A DNA stretch of 26,772 nt from CAVQGZ01 sp964356295 (GCA_964356295.1 CAYHHE010000032.1:1-26772), one strand, 5' to 3'; shown: positions 14,652 through 21,571, numbered from the stretch's first letter. The notes: generated by a model from the letters alone, not told the origin. Numbers and translations: made by a program.

Positions 14652-15626
14652 GTGTCTCGCCTGCGGCCGCGCCGGACGGATGCCGACCGCGAAGCCGACC
14701 GGATGCGGACGCGCGTTCGGCTGCTCGTCGAGATCACCGCGAGCAAGGGCGGGTTCCGCAAGGGTCTCATCGAGGCCGCCAAGCACCTGACACCCTCAGA
14801 GGCCGCGATCCTCGCCGACCTCGAGCGGCACGGGTTGGACGTGATCCGGATGCGGGACGTGCTGTGCGGGGCCCACGTCCTGGTCGACGAGCCTGCATTC
14901 TACGAGGCGTGGCGATTCCCGAAGAGCCGCGAGCGGCTGTCGAGCCACCACAAGCACATCGACAAGGCGCAGTACCCCGACATCGGCCTGAAGGGTCCGG
15001 TCGTGCGCGAGAAGCTGCACGGCCGCACCGCCGCCGGGACCTGGGTCCAGTTCGAGAAGACCCCGGCGTCGATGGGCAACGGCTTCCGCCTGCCCGACTG
15101 GCACGACGTGCAGCACCTCCTTGACTACGTCGTCTACCGCATCACCAAGCGCAACGTCGGCCCGTGGGGTCTGTCCGCGGCCACCGAGAAGCGTCCGATG
15201 TACCTCTCGCCCGATCTGCGGGTGCGCGTCCCGCTGCCGCAGGTGGCCAGCGACGAGCTCACGGCGGCGTTGGAGCGGATCGAGGAGGACGACGACACGA
15301 CCTCGGCCTCTCCCGACCTGGCCGTGCGCTTCCCCCCACCGGACCGTGCCGACACCCTCGCCGAGCTCGTCTTCGTCGGCGGCGACCAGCGGGCGACCGG
15401 CCTGTTCGGCGGATCGGACGTCTGGGTCTCCGAGGTTGCCTCCGAGCAGGCGCACAGGCTGCTCGTCCAGGAGCAGGTACCGCCGCAATGGACGCTGCCC
15501 CCCGCGGACGCCACACGGCCCGGGCAGGTGCTCCTCGACGGCAAGGATCCGCTGCGCTTCGCCGTCCGCCTGCTTCCCGCCGCGAGCGCTACCGCTGCCC
15601 CGACCGAGGAGAGAGCCACCGGATGA
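14652..15626 (+). CDS. Unrecognised protein, first gene of a coupled pair
   Basis: 324 residues from a GTG that is probably leaderless. I do not recognise the family. Residues about 15-65 are basic and helical (RMRTRVRLLVEITASKGGFR, then HLTPSEAAILADLERHGLDV). The middle holds a His-rich patch (SSHHKHIDKAQYP) and a compact block LHGRTAAGTWVQFEKTPASM, then HDVQHLLDYVVYRITKRNVG and PWGLSAATEKRP. A C-terminal alpha/beta region follows (DTLAELVFVGGDQRATGLFG, GKDPLRFAVRLL). There is no signal peptide or membrane helix. The stop overlaps the next start as ATGA, so the two proteins are translated together, which suggests a complex or a toxin/immunity-like pair. That role is a guess from gene arrangement only. 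Confidence 0.7.
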   Translation: MSRLRPRRTDADREADRMRTRVRLLVEITASKGGFRKGLIEAAKHLTPSEAAILADLERHGLDVIRMRDVLCGAHVLVDEPAFYEAWRFPKSRERLSSHHKHIDKAQYPDIGLKGPVVREKLHGRTAAGTWVQFEKTPASMGNGFRLPDWHDVQHLLDYVVYRITKRNVGPWGLSAATEKRPMYLSPDLRVRVPLPQVASDELTAALERIEEDDDTTSASPDLAVRFPPPDRADTLAELVFVGGDQRATGLFGGSDVWVSEVASEQAHRLLVQEQVPPQWTLPPADATRPGQVLLDGKDPLRFAVRLLPAASATAAPTEERATG

Positions 15627-16321
15627 GTGACACCGAGATCTCGAAGGCCCCGGGGCTCATCGACGCCGTCGTCGAGCTCGTCCACACCGGGCCGGTTCCG
15701 CTGGGCGCCTACACGCTGGCGGAGATCGCCGCGGTCAACGGCGTCATCGACTTCCTCGAGCGCGAGCCGAGCCCCGCGCTCGTCGCCGAGGCCGTGCGCT
15801 CTCTCGCGGCACGCAACCTCATCACGACGGCCCCCGGCGAGGACGACGTCGAGGTGCGCGGCGACGTGGGCATCGCTCTGGCCTTCCAGGAGCGCTCGCG
15901 TCGGGCGCTCGACGTGCGCCTGACCGGCACCCAGCCCGACGAGCCGTGGCGGATCCTGCTGCTTCCCCAGCCCGAGGGGGTGACCCTGGAGATCATGATC
16001 GACGCGCTCGGCATCCACTTCTACTGGCTCCGGCTCACCCCGGACGCCCTGGAGCGGCTGGAGGAGCGGCTTCCTCGCGGCGATCGCGGGCCGCTGGACG
16101 CGTCCGCCGACGAGGTGCTCCCAGCCAGTGAGACCACGGCGCTCGTCACGGCGACGACCTGGATCGAGGACGGGTCACGCGAGAGCACCGACGTCGTGCT
16201 CGCCCGGCACGGCGACACGCTGCACGTGTTCCTCCGGGACCCGGACAACCCGTCGCAGCTCATGGCCCAGGGGCTGGACGACGACGACGCGCGCCGGCTG
16301 GTCCGTCAGCTCGCCAGCTGA
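15623..16321 (+). CDS. Unrecognised acidic protein, second gene of the coupled pair
   Basis: 232 residues from the ATG that overlaps the upstream stop (ATGA). The protein is acidic and predicted cytosolic. The first ~75 residues are helical (LIDAVVELVHTGPVPLGAYT, AVNGVIDFLEREPSPALVAE) and resemble a winged-helix or helical regulatory module. The remainder alternates strands and helices (DVRLTGTQPDEPWRILLLPQ, GIHFYWLRLTPDALERLEER, ESTDVVLARHGDTLHVFL). I do not recognise it. Pairing with the upstream gene is clear. The domain style is a little like ESX-associated EspG chaperones, but no WXG100, PE or PPE gene is nearby, so I do not claim that. Confidence 0.7.
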   Translation: MSDTEISKAPGLIDAVVELVHTGPVPLGAYTLAEIAAVNGVIDFLEREPSPALVAEAVRSLAARNLITTAPGEDDVEVRGDVGIALAFQERSRRALDVRLTGTQPDEPWRILLLPQPEGVTLEIMIDALGIHFYWLRLTPDALERLEERLPRGDRGPLDASADEVLPASETTALVTATTWIEDGSRESTDVVLARHGDTLHVFLRDPDNPSQLMAQGLDDDDARRLVRQLAS

Positions 16322-16324
16322 GCG

Positions 16325-16480
16325 ACACGGGCCGCCGGCTGTCGATGTCGTCCAGACGGCGAGCGCTACGAACAGGAACGTGAGCGCAAGCCCGATCCCC
16401 AGGTGCGCCGGGTCGACCCCGTTGCGCAGCGGCTTGCTGCCGTCGAGCGCGAACGCCTCGGCGGCGGCCGCCCGGCCATC
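16325..16480 (-). pseudogene. C-terminal fragment of an ABC-2-type exporter permease
   Basis: The minus-strand frame reads AFALDGSKPLRNGVDPAHLG and then IGLALTFLFVALAVWT. A short loop followed by a final transmembrane helix is how drug-exporter ABC-2 permeases end. It begins immediately after the ATPase fragment without any of the earlier helices and runs out antisense to the gene ending at 16321. Most of the permease gene and the 3' half of the ATPase gene have been deleted. Confidence 0.55.
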
Positions 16481-16590
16481 GCGGTGAGCTCCTGCTGCAG
16501 GAACGGGTCGAGGCCGGTGGTCGGCTCGTCCAGGACGAGCAGCTCGGGCTCGTGCATGAACGCCTGCGCCAGGCCGACCCTCACGCTCGT
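16477..16590 (-). pseudogene. Fragment of an ABC transporter ATPase (signature to Walker B and D-loop)
   Basis: The minus strand reads VRVGLAQAFMHEPELLVLDE followed by PTTGLDPFLQQELTAM. This is the segment after the LSGG signature through Walker B (LLVLDEP) to the D-loop (GLDP) of a DrrA-like exporter ATPase. The Walker A half and the signature itself are absent; the similarity stops about 12 nt before an outer half-site of the inverted-repeat element. The continuation is cut and joined to a permease tail. Not functional. Confidence 0.7.
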
Positions 16591-16601
16591 CCCACCTCGC
16601 A

Positions 16602-16747
16602 CGACGATCTTGACCTCTCGGCCGCTTGCTGCCCGCCGCGCCTGGGCGATCTTGACGGTTCGGCCGTGTCGGGCCGTCAAGGTTGGACGTTGCGTCAAGA
16701 TCGCGCTGGCGAGGTCGCTGGACGCGGCGGTTTCGTCAAGATCGTCG
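16602..16747. repeat. Nested inverted-repeat element, core GATCTTGAC / GTCAAGATC
   Basis: Four half-sites are arranged as two nested pairs. The outer pair is CGACGATCTTGAC at 16602-16614 with its exact complement at 16735-16747. The inner pair is GCGATCTTGACG at 16646-16657 with its exact complement at 16693-16704, around a 35-nt centre. The inner 59-bp unit is homologous to the element at 21422-21480 (same arms, same 35-nt spacing, shared GCCGTnTC in the centre). It abuts the truncated ABC ATPase. A REP/MITE-like intergenic repeat is the likely explanation. Confidence 0.75.
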
Positions 16748-16750
16748 GGT

Positions 16751-16777
16751 GTGGGGGGCGTGGGGGGCGTGGGGGGC
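16751..16777. repeat. Three tandem copies of a 9-bp unit
   Basis: GTGGGGGGC is repeated three times without change directly after the right outer half-site of the inverted-repeat element. Such a G-rich direct repeat is prone to copy-number slippage. Confidence 0.7.
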
Positions 16778-16791
16778 GAGTTCTCGCCCCC
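16772..16791. terminator. Hairpin downstream of the MBL-fold gene
   Basis: GGGGGCGA (16772-16779) pairs exactly with TCGCCCCC (16784-16791) around a GTTC loop. It is 35 bp beyond the stop of the minus-strand MBL gene (16826), and no T-run follows. A plausible terminator for that operon. Confidence 0.5.
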
Positions 16792-16825
16792 GGCCCCGCT
16801 CGACCGCCAGACCCCTCGACCCCGC

Positions 16826-17815
16826 TCACCCGGGAGCAGCAGCGAGGTCGAACGTGGCTCCGACGGCGTTCAGGAGGACGGCGTCTGGCAGGCGGTCGGC
16901 CAAGGCGAGCTGGGCCTTCCAGCCGGTGCAGTGCGCGGGCACCACCACGTCCGGGCTCACGGCCGCGAGCGCGTCGACCGTGCGGTCGATGATCGGCTCG
17001 AACGGTGCGCCCGACAGATGGAACCCGCCGATCACCGCATGCACCGCGTCGACGCCGGTCAGCCGTTGCGCGTACCGCACGATGTTGACGATGCCGGCGT
17101 GCCCGCAGCCGCTCATCACGACGAGGCCCTTGCCTGCGACGTTGATGACCAGCGCTTGGTCGTCAAGGGTGAGCTCGTCGTCATGCCAGTTTCCGTCCCA
17201 GAACGCCTGCTGGGTCGGGAAGCCCTTCTCGTACTCGGTCGTGCGGTCCACCTCGCCGGTAACCAGCAGCCCGGCGTCGAACAGGAACGACGGTCGACGT
17301 CCTTCGGTGACCTGAACCCCGACCTCCTCGAATGATCGGCGGGACGGCGTCGGCAGCTCGATCGGCTCGGTGCCGTCGATGCGGATGCGGCGGCGGTTCC
17401 AGAAGTCCGGGTGCAGCACCACGGGCATCCCGACCGACCCGAGGTCGCGGATGATGCCCTCCAGGCCGGTCGTGTGGTCGAAGTGCCCGTGGCTCATCAC
17501 CACTGCCTGCAGGTCGCGCGGGTCCACCTCGAGGCGGCGCATGTTCTCCCGCAGGCCGTGCGGGCTCAGCCCCGCGTCGTACAGCACGCTCGCTCTGCGA
17601 GTCCCCGACCACAGCTCGACCAGCGCCGAGTAGCCGTGCTCGGCGACCAGTCCGTCGAAAGTGGTGCCGCCTTCCATGATGGACGTTGGCACCCGCTCGC
17701 CGCGGAAGGTCACATCTCGGGCTGCCTTTGCGTGGTGAGCGAGAAGGTCGGCGCTGTTGTCGATCAGGGTGGTGATGTGCACCCGATCGACCGCGACAGG
17801 AGCGAGGGCCTCCAC
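16826..17815 (-). CDS. MBL-fold metallohydrolase
   Basis: 329 residues from a GTG 3 bp after the stop of the VOC gene. The metal-binding motif SHGHFDH is at 108-114; further ligand candidates are His239 (SGCGHAGIVN), His266 (IGGFHLSG) and His295 (VVPAHCTG). The pattern CGHxGIxN plus GGFHL followed by PxHCTG is that of the branch annotated as dihydropterin ribofuranosyl-aminobenzene phosphate synthase-like MBL proteins, common as uncharacterised enzymes in bacteria. All metal ligands appear intact, so it should bind two metals and be active. The substrate is unknown. Its coupling to a glyoxalase-fold gene suggests one small transcription unit, probably ended by the hairpin at 16772-16791. Confidence 0.83.
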   Translation of the reverse strand: MEALAPVAVDRVHITTLIDNSADLLAHHAKAARDVTFRGERVPTSIMEGGTTFDGLVAEHGYSALVELWSGTRRASVLYDAGLSPHGLRENMRRLEVDPRDLQAVVMSHGHFDHTTGLEGIIRDLGSVGMPVVLHPDFWNRRRIRIDGTEPIELPTPSRRSFEEVGVQVTEGRRPSFLFDAGLLVTGEVDRTTEYEKGFPTQQAFWDGNWHDDELTLDDQALVINVAGKGLVVMSGCGHAGIVNIVRYAQRLTGVDAVHAVIGGFHLSGAPFEPIIDRTVDALAAVSPDVVVPAHCTGWKAQLALADRLPDAVLLNAVGATFDLAAAPG

Positions 17816-17818
17816 GGC

Positions 17819-18100
17819 TCACCCCCAACCGGGCTTCATCTGCCCCACCTCGATGAGATGGCCGTCCGGGTCGGGGGTGACGAGCACGACGCCCGGCTGG
17901 TGATCGGTGGGCCCGCCGCCGACGTCGAGGCTGATCCAGCCGTCGGCAGTCTGGATGACGATGGACGGCTCGCCGGCGCGGACGGTCTCACCACCGGGCA
18001 CGTCGGAGTCGAACGCGGCTGAGCGCTCGACGTCGGACGCGACGACGACGTGAGTGAGCAGGATGCTGTCGGTCGGAATCGGCAGGTTGGGGATCTCCAC
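17819..18100 (-). CDS. Shortened VOC (glyoxalase/bleomycin-resistance) protein, probably non-functional
   Basis: 93 residues from the GTG at 18100 (GAAGGGA upstream). It begins as a normal VOC protein (SILLTHVVVASDVERSAAF, GGETVRAGEPSIV, GWISLDVGGGPTD) and then jumps from QPGVVLVTP directly to DPDGHLIEVGQ, which in full-length relatives (about 140-150 residues) lies roughly 45-50 residues further on. The second beta-alpha-beta module is thus deleted in frame, removing one or two metal-ligand strands. The stop is 3 bp before the MBL gene, so it may survive mainly as the leader cistron of that operon. Also note FDSDVPG where relatives usually have FYxDVLG. Confidence 0.7.
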   Translation of the reverse strand: MEIPNLPIPTDSILLTHVVVASDVERSAAFDSDVPGGETVRAGEPSIVIQTADGWISLDVGGGPTDHQPGVVLVTPDPDGHLIEVGQMKPGWG

Positions 18101-18282
18101 CGGTGCATCCCTTCCGCGGACGCGGCGCCGCTGCACCTCGGTCGGGCCCGGTCCGCTGGTGTCAGCCTAGGCAACCCCGGGGAGAGCACCAGTGCTTCCC
18201 GAACACAGCCCTCCGCAGCGGTGACGAGCACTGATGCTGGCCAGGGCTCAGACGTTGCGCTGGGCGCCACAGCTGACAGCCG

Positions 18283-19191
18283 TCAGGCCTCCGCGGCGTC
18301 CCACCAGCGAAGGACACGCAGGGCACGAACGGTGGTCCAGCGACTCGCTCCCGCGGGCTCGAGCCTCGACCAGTGCCGACCCGAGTAGGGGGAGTACGTC
18401 GACCATCGACCGTCCCTGCGACGTTTGGACGTCACGACGCGGACCGCGTCGTTGAGTCGTTCGTCCCGGGGATGGTCGACGTCGGCGAAGTACTCCAGGC
18501 CGCGCAGCACGTCGAAGTGCCACTCCGGGAACGCGGGGAACCTCGTGCTCGCCGGGATCGCCACCGCCCCGGTCCGGTGCGACTGGTAGAGGCGATGGCG
18601 CAGGAAGAACCCGCGGCCACGGTCCTGCGGGTCGTCCACGGGGAGGGTTCCGCCGCTGACCCGGTAGGCCTCGAGCGCCTCCAGCGCCTGGATGGTGGTG
18701 TGGAAGGAGCTGTGCTTGGCGCGGTCGGTGCGGGTCGCGCAGTTCCAGCCCCCGTCGTCATGCCGCTGGTCGAGCAGGTCGGCGACGACGTCGTCGAGGC
18801 GCTCCGCGGGGTAGGCGAAGGTCGACGTGAGCCGGACGAGCATCGACTCGATGCACGCCTCCGGGACGCGCCAGCGGCTCTGCCACTCCCAGAGCCGGTC
18901 GAGGGCGCGCAGCGCCGCTGGATGCTCGGCGGGCAGCCCGAGCCACATGAGATGGAGCAGCGTGTAGGTGGTCGAGATCCACTTGGGCGAGTACATCCCG
19001 CCGCCCCAGCTGCCGTCCGGGGCCTGCTCGGCCAGGAGGCGAAACCCCCATCCGGACGTGGCCACGCGCTGCCGCTCCTCGTCGACCTCGTGAGGGTCGG
19101 CCTGGACGAGGTGGACGAGAACACGCCAGCGGACCGCGGGGTCGCCTTCGAGGAGCCATGGGAGGACAGGCGGCTCTGCATCGACAGGCAT
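18283..19191 (-). CDS. Terpene-cyclase/prenyltransferase-like alpha-alpha-barrel protein
   Basis: 302 residues from the ATG at 19191; an in-frame GTG at 19209 is an alternative, and neither has a good ribosome site. It consists of repeated helix pairs with the QxxDGSWGG and HDDGGWNC patterns of squalene-cyclase and prenyltransferase-beta repeats, plus STTYTLLHLMWLGLP and SSFHTTIQALEAL between them. The DxDD catalytic motif of squalene-hopene cyclases is not seen, and the protein is half their length, so it is not a standard triterpene cyclase. Such stand-alone repeat proteins are usually annotated as hypothetical. Cytosolic, no signal peptide. It is divergent from the NTase/XRE pair. Confidence 0.72.
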   Translation of the reverse strand: MPVDAEPPVLPWLLEGDPAVRWRVLVHLVQADPHEVDEERQRVATSGWGFRLLAEQAPDGSWGGGMYSPKWISTTYTLLHLMWLGLPAEHPAALRALDRLWEWQSRWRVPEACIESMLVRLTSTFAYPAERLDDVVADLLDQRHDDGGWNCATRTDRAKHSSFHTTIQALEALEAYRVSGGTLPVDDPQDRGRGFFLRHRLYQSHRTGAVAIPASTRFPAFPEWHFDVLRGLEYFADVDHPRDERLNDAVRVVTSKRRRDGRWSTYSPYSGRHWSRLEPAGASRWTTVRALRVLRWWDAAEA

Positions 19192-19301
19192 GGAGAGATG
19201 ATGCTCCACGCCCGGAAGCGCTGTGATGGAACCAGTGGGCGCGCACGACGCGCACAGATCGACACCCTGGGGAGGACGAGGCTGTTGCTGTGGCGGGCTG
19301 T

Positions 19302-19321
19302 CGTATCTTTTCTGATACGCT
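19302..19321 (+). promoter_or_regulatory. Palindromic operator overlapping a leaderless -10 box
   Basis: CGTATC (19302-19307) and GATACG (19314-19319) form a 6-bp inverted repeat around TTTTCT. The -10 box TACGCT (19316-19321) sits in the right arm, and its last base is 6 nt before the GTG start of the NTase gene. A repressor bound here, most simply the XRE protein of the operon, would block transcription. Confidence 0.5.
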
Positions 19322-19327
19322 CTGGTC

Positions 19328-20020
19328 GTGGACGAACCTGTCCTTGACAGCGTGCTCCGGTCGGCAGCGCACCTGCAGCGGGTGGTCCCGGACGCCGTGC
19401 TCGTCGGCGGGGCCGCCGCGGCGTTGTGGGCGGGCCACCGAGACTCCTTCGACCACGACCACGTGCTGGCCGACTTGTCCGAGCGCTACCTCGAGGTGCT
19501 CGAGGCTGTGGAGGCGACCGATGGGTGGGTGACGAGCGTCCGAGCCAGCTCTCCACCGATGACCATCCTGGGCCGTCTGGGCGGGGTGGAGGCGGGCCTG
19601 CGCCAGCTCCGTCGCTCCCGCCGCCTCGAGGTCGAGCAGGTGCGCCTGGATGCCGAGCACGTCGTCGTGGTGCCGACCCTGGCCGAGACCCTGCGGGTGA
19701 AGGCGTATCTCGTCGTCCAGCGCAACCAGGTCCGCGACTACCTCGACGTCGTCGCCCTCGCGGACCGGTGCGGCGATGAGGTGGCCGTGGCGGTGCTGGC
19801 CGGCATCGACGACTACTACGTCGACCGATCTAGGGAGCCCGACTCGGTGCTGACGGCGTTGGTGCAGCGGCTGTCGGAACCGAACCCGCGCGACACCGTC
19901 GTGACGACTCAGCTGCCGGCGTACCGGCGCCTGGACCGACGTTGGCACGACTGGTCGGCGGTGGTCGAGGCCTGCCACGCTCTGGCCGACGGGCTGCTGG
20001 CGGCGGTCGAGGAGCGTTGA
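19328..20020 (+). CDS. Nucleotidyltransferase-fold protein, AbiEii-like putative toxin
   Basis: 230 residues from a GTG that is probably leaderless. The minimal nucleotidyltransferase signature is at 26-45: VGGAAAALWAGHRDSFDHDH, with GG27-28 and the metal-binding Asp42-x-Asp44, followed by VLADL. A helical C-terminal part includes AETLRVKAYLVVQRNQVRDY and LDVVALADR, which matches the AbiEii/AbiGii pattern (LxxxKxxxxxxRxxxRDyxDvxxL). AbiEii-like proteins are NTP-dependent toxins of type IV toxin-antitoxin and phage-defence systems (MenT relatives modify tRNA). The partner gene follows after 1 nt. Toxin activity is inferred from family and pairing. Confidence 0.75.
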   Translation: MDEPVLDSVLRSAAHLQRVVPDAVLVGGAAAALWAGHRDSFDHDHVLADLSERYLEVLEAVEATDGWVTSVRASSPPMTILGRLGGVEAGLRQLRRSRRLEVEQVRLDAEHVVVVPTLAETLRVKAYLVVQRNQVRDYLDVVALADRCGDEVAVAVLAGIDDYYVDRSREPDSVLTALVQRLSEPNPRDTVVTTQLPAYRRLDRRWHDWSAVVEACHALADGLLAAVEER

Positions 20021-20021
20021 G

Positions 20022-20504
20022 ATGAGCGTCAGGTTCCGCAACGTCGAGGTGCCGGTGGACGCCCCTGTCGAGCAGTGGCCCTACGAGGCACTCATCGCAG
20101 CCATCGAACGCGGCACCATCAGCGACTGGGCGCGCCTGACCCGACAGATCCGCGAGGACCCGTGGGGTCCTGTCGCCCGACAGGTGGAGCTCTACCTGTC
20201 CTACGCGCAGCCGTGGGGAGTTGGACCGCTGCTGGAGCGCGCGCTGTCCTCCGCGCGGACGGACGCCCAGGCCGACGAGCGGGCCGCCATCGCGGCCGAC
20301 GTTCGGGCGCTCGTCGAGCAGTCCGGGTTGAGCCCCACCGAGTTCGCCTCGCGCATCGGGACGTCCCGCAGTCGCCTCTCGACCTATCGCAACGGTCGGG
20401 TGACGCCGTCGGCGGCCCTCCTGCTCCGCATGCGCAGGCTTGTCGAGCGCCGGGCTGCTGCGGCTGCCGGACAAGGGTCGCCGGTTGAGCGAATGACACG
20501 ATGA
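20022..20504 (+). CDS. XRE-type helix-turn-helix protein, putative cognate antitoxin
   Basis: 160 residues; the ATG is one base after the NTase stop. Residues 1-90 are an unrecognised alpha-helical domain (VEQWPYEALIAAIERGTISD, PVARQVELYLSYAQPWGVGP). Residues about 100-140 form an XRE/Cro-type helix-turn-helix (LSPTEFASRIGTSRSRLSTY, RNGRVTPS), likely binding the palindrome upstream of the operon. Classical AbiEi antitoxins carry a winged helix and precede the toxin; here the order is reversed and the DNA-binding domain is XRE, so this is a variant pairing. The N-terminal part would be the toxin-neutralising domain. Confidence 0.75.
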   Translation: MSVRFRNVEVPVDAPVEQWPYEALIAAIERGTISDWARLTRQIREDPWGPVARQVELYLSYAQPWGVGPLLERALSSARTDAQADERAAIAADVRALVEQSGLSPTEFASRIGTSRSRLSTYRNGRVTPSAALLLRMRRLVERRAAAAAGQGSPVERMTR

Positions 20505-20582
20505 GGGTTGACACGCGACGTGCCACCGGCCCCGACCGGCTGGACGTGCGGCGGACCTCTGGTGCCGCGCTGCTGGGACGGG

Positions 20583-20936
20583 TCAGTCCGGGAGCACCCC
20601 GAACCACGGCAGCACCCGTGCCCGCAGCCGGCCGGCACGCACAGCGGGGTCGGCTTCGGCCAAAGCCCGTACCGTCTCCACGTCGGGGGAGCGGTACAGC
20701 GAGACACCCCGCAGCTCTCCTGACTGGTCCTGCACCGGACCGTTGAGCGCCAGGTGGCCCTGCTGGTACAGGCCGACCAGGTAGCGCAGGTGGGCTGCCT
20801 GGATCGCCTCGGCCTCCTCCGCCGGCTGGTCTCGCTGTGGGCCGGTTGTGAGCAGCACCGGCGTGTGCGGGAGCCCGTGCTCCACGTGCCGACGGACGTC
20901 GTCATCGGTGGCCAAGGGTTGGCGGGGATCGTTCAC
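20583..20936 (-). CDS. YciI-family protein
   Basis: 117 residues from a GTG. The pattern HTPVLLTTGPQR, IQAAHLRYLVGLYQQGHLAL and NGPVQDQSGELRGVSLYRSP, then VRALAEADPAVRAG, is the YciI fold (ferredoxin-like, with the His of AAHLRYL and the Asp near GPVQD as the putative catalytic pair). Family functions are mostly unknown; some members act as dehydrochlorinase-like or detoxifying enzymes. It follows the VOC gene by 31 bp in the same direction and is probably co-transcribed with it. Full-length. Confidence 0.8.
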   Translation of the reverse strand: MNDPRQPLATDDDVRRHVEHGLPHTPVLLTTGPQRDQPAEEAEAIQAAHLRYLVGLYQQGHLALNGPVQDQSGELRGVSLYRSPDVETVRALAEADPAVRAGRLRARVLPWFGVLPD

Positions 20937-20967
20937 AGAGAAGGTGCCGTAGCCGGGCTCGCCAGGC

Positions 20968-21339
20968 TCACACGTGCTGGTCGATGAGGATCATGTTCCC
21001 GTCAGGGTCCACGATCGTGAGGCTCGCGGGCCCGGTGGTGCTCTCGTCCGCCTCCTCGGGTACGTCGATCCCGTGCGCCTTCAGCCGGCGCTGGATCTCG
21101 CGGATGTCGGTGAACGAGTCGAGTGCCTCGGCGTTGCTGTCCCAGCCCGGGTTGAAGGTCAGGATGTTCGTGTCGAACATCCCCTGGAACAGGCCCAGGA
21201 CGCACGTCCCGTTCTTCAGGATCAGCCAGTTCTGTGCGATGTCTCCATCGAAGACCGTGAAGCCCATCTTCTCGTAGAAGCTTCTCGAGGCCTCAATGTC
21301 TGTGACCGCGAGACTCACAGAGAACGCACCCAGCTCCAT
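20968..21339 (-). CDS. VOC-family (glyoxalase-like) protein
   Basis: 123 residues from an ATG with AGAGGA upstream. It shows two beta-alpha-beta-beta-beta modules: FSVSLAVTDIEASRSFYEKM and GFTVFDGD, then WLILKNGTCVLGLFQG, and at the end GPASLTIVDPDGNMILIDQH. This is a complete single-chain VOC protein, unlike the shortened one at 17819. Glyoxalase-type or resistance-type activity cannot be told apart. First gene of a two-gene unit with the YciI protein; the inverted-repeat element at 21422 lies upstream of its promoter region. Confidence 0.85.
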   Translation of the reverse strand: MELGAFSVSLAVTDIEASRSFYEKMGFTVFDGDIAQNWLILKNGTCVLGLFQGMFDTNILTFNPGWDSNAEALDSFTDIREIQRRLKAHGIDVPEEADESTTGPASLTIVDPDGNMILIDQHV

Positions 21340-21421
21340 GCGGGTCCTCTCGTTGCCGGTTCACCCGAGCGTAGCCCCGTGGGCGCCATCGCGAGAACCG
21401 GTGGGCGCTCGCCCCCTCCGC

Positions 21422-21480
21422 GTGATCTTGACGGAATCGCCGTATCAGGACCGTCCATGCAGCTGTAGCGTCAAGATCGC
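21422..21480. repeat. 59-bp inverted-repeat element, second copy
   Basis: GATCTTGACG (21424-21433) and CGTCAAGATC (21469-21478) are exact inverted copies around a 35-nt centre; extending both arms to 12 bp adds one mismatch. Arms, spacing and the GCCGTnTC part of the centre match the inner unit at 16646-16704. It sits in the 232-bp gap between the divergent VOC and pyruvate-kinase-like genes. Confidence 0.75.
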
Positions 21481-21571
21481 GGGGACCCGGGCGGGCGGGC
21501 GTTGCCGTCCGTTCATGTCTCGGTCATGCGAGGCGGTCGTGGGTGCTCGCGCGGGCTGCGAGGATGGGATC

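Noticed and set aside
15164..15622. Upstream extension of the 15623 gene
   Set aside because: The extension overlaps the 14652 gene in another frame and is Arg/Gly-rich; the ATGA-coupled ATG is the natural start.
16605..16744. Repeated GATCTTGAC sites read as a CRISPR array
   Set aside because: The repeats are inverted and nested, not direct; spacing is unequal and no cas gene is near.
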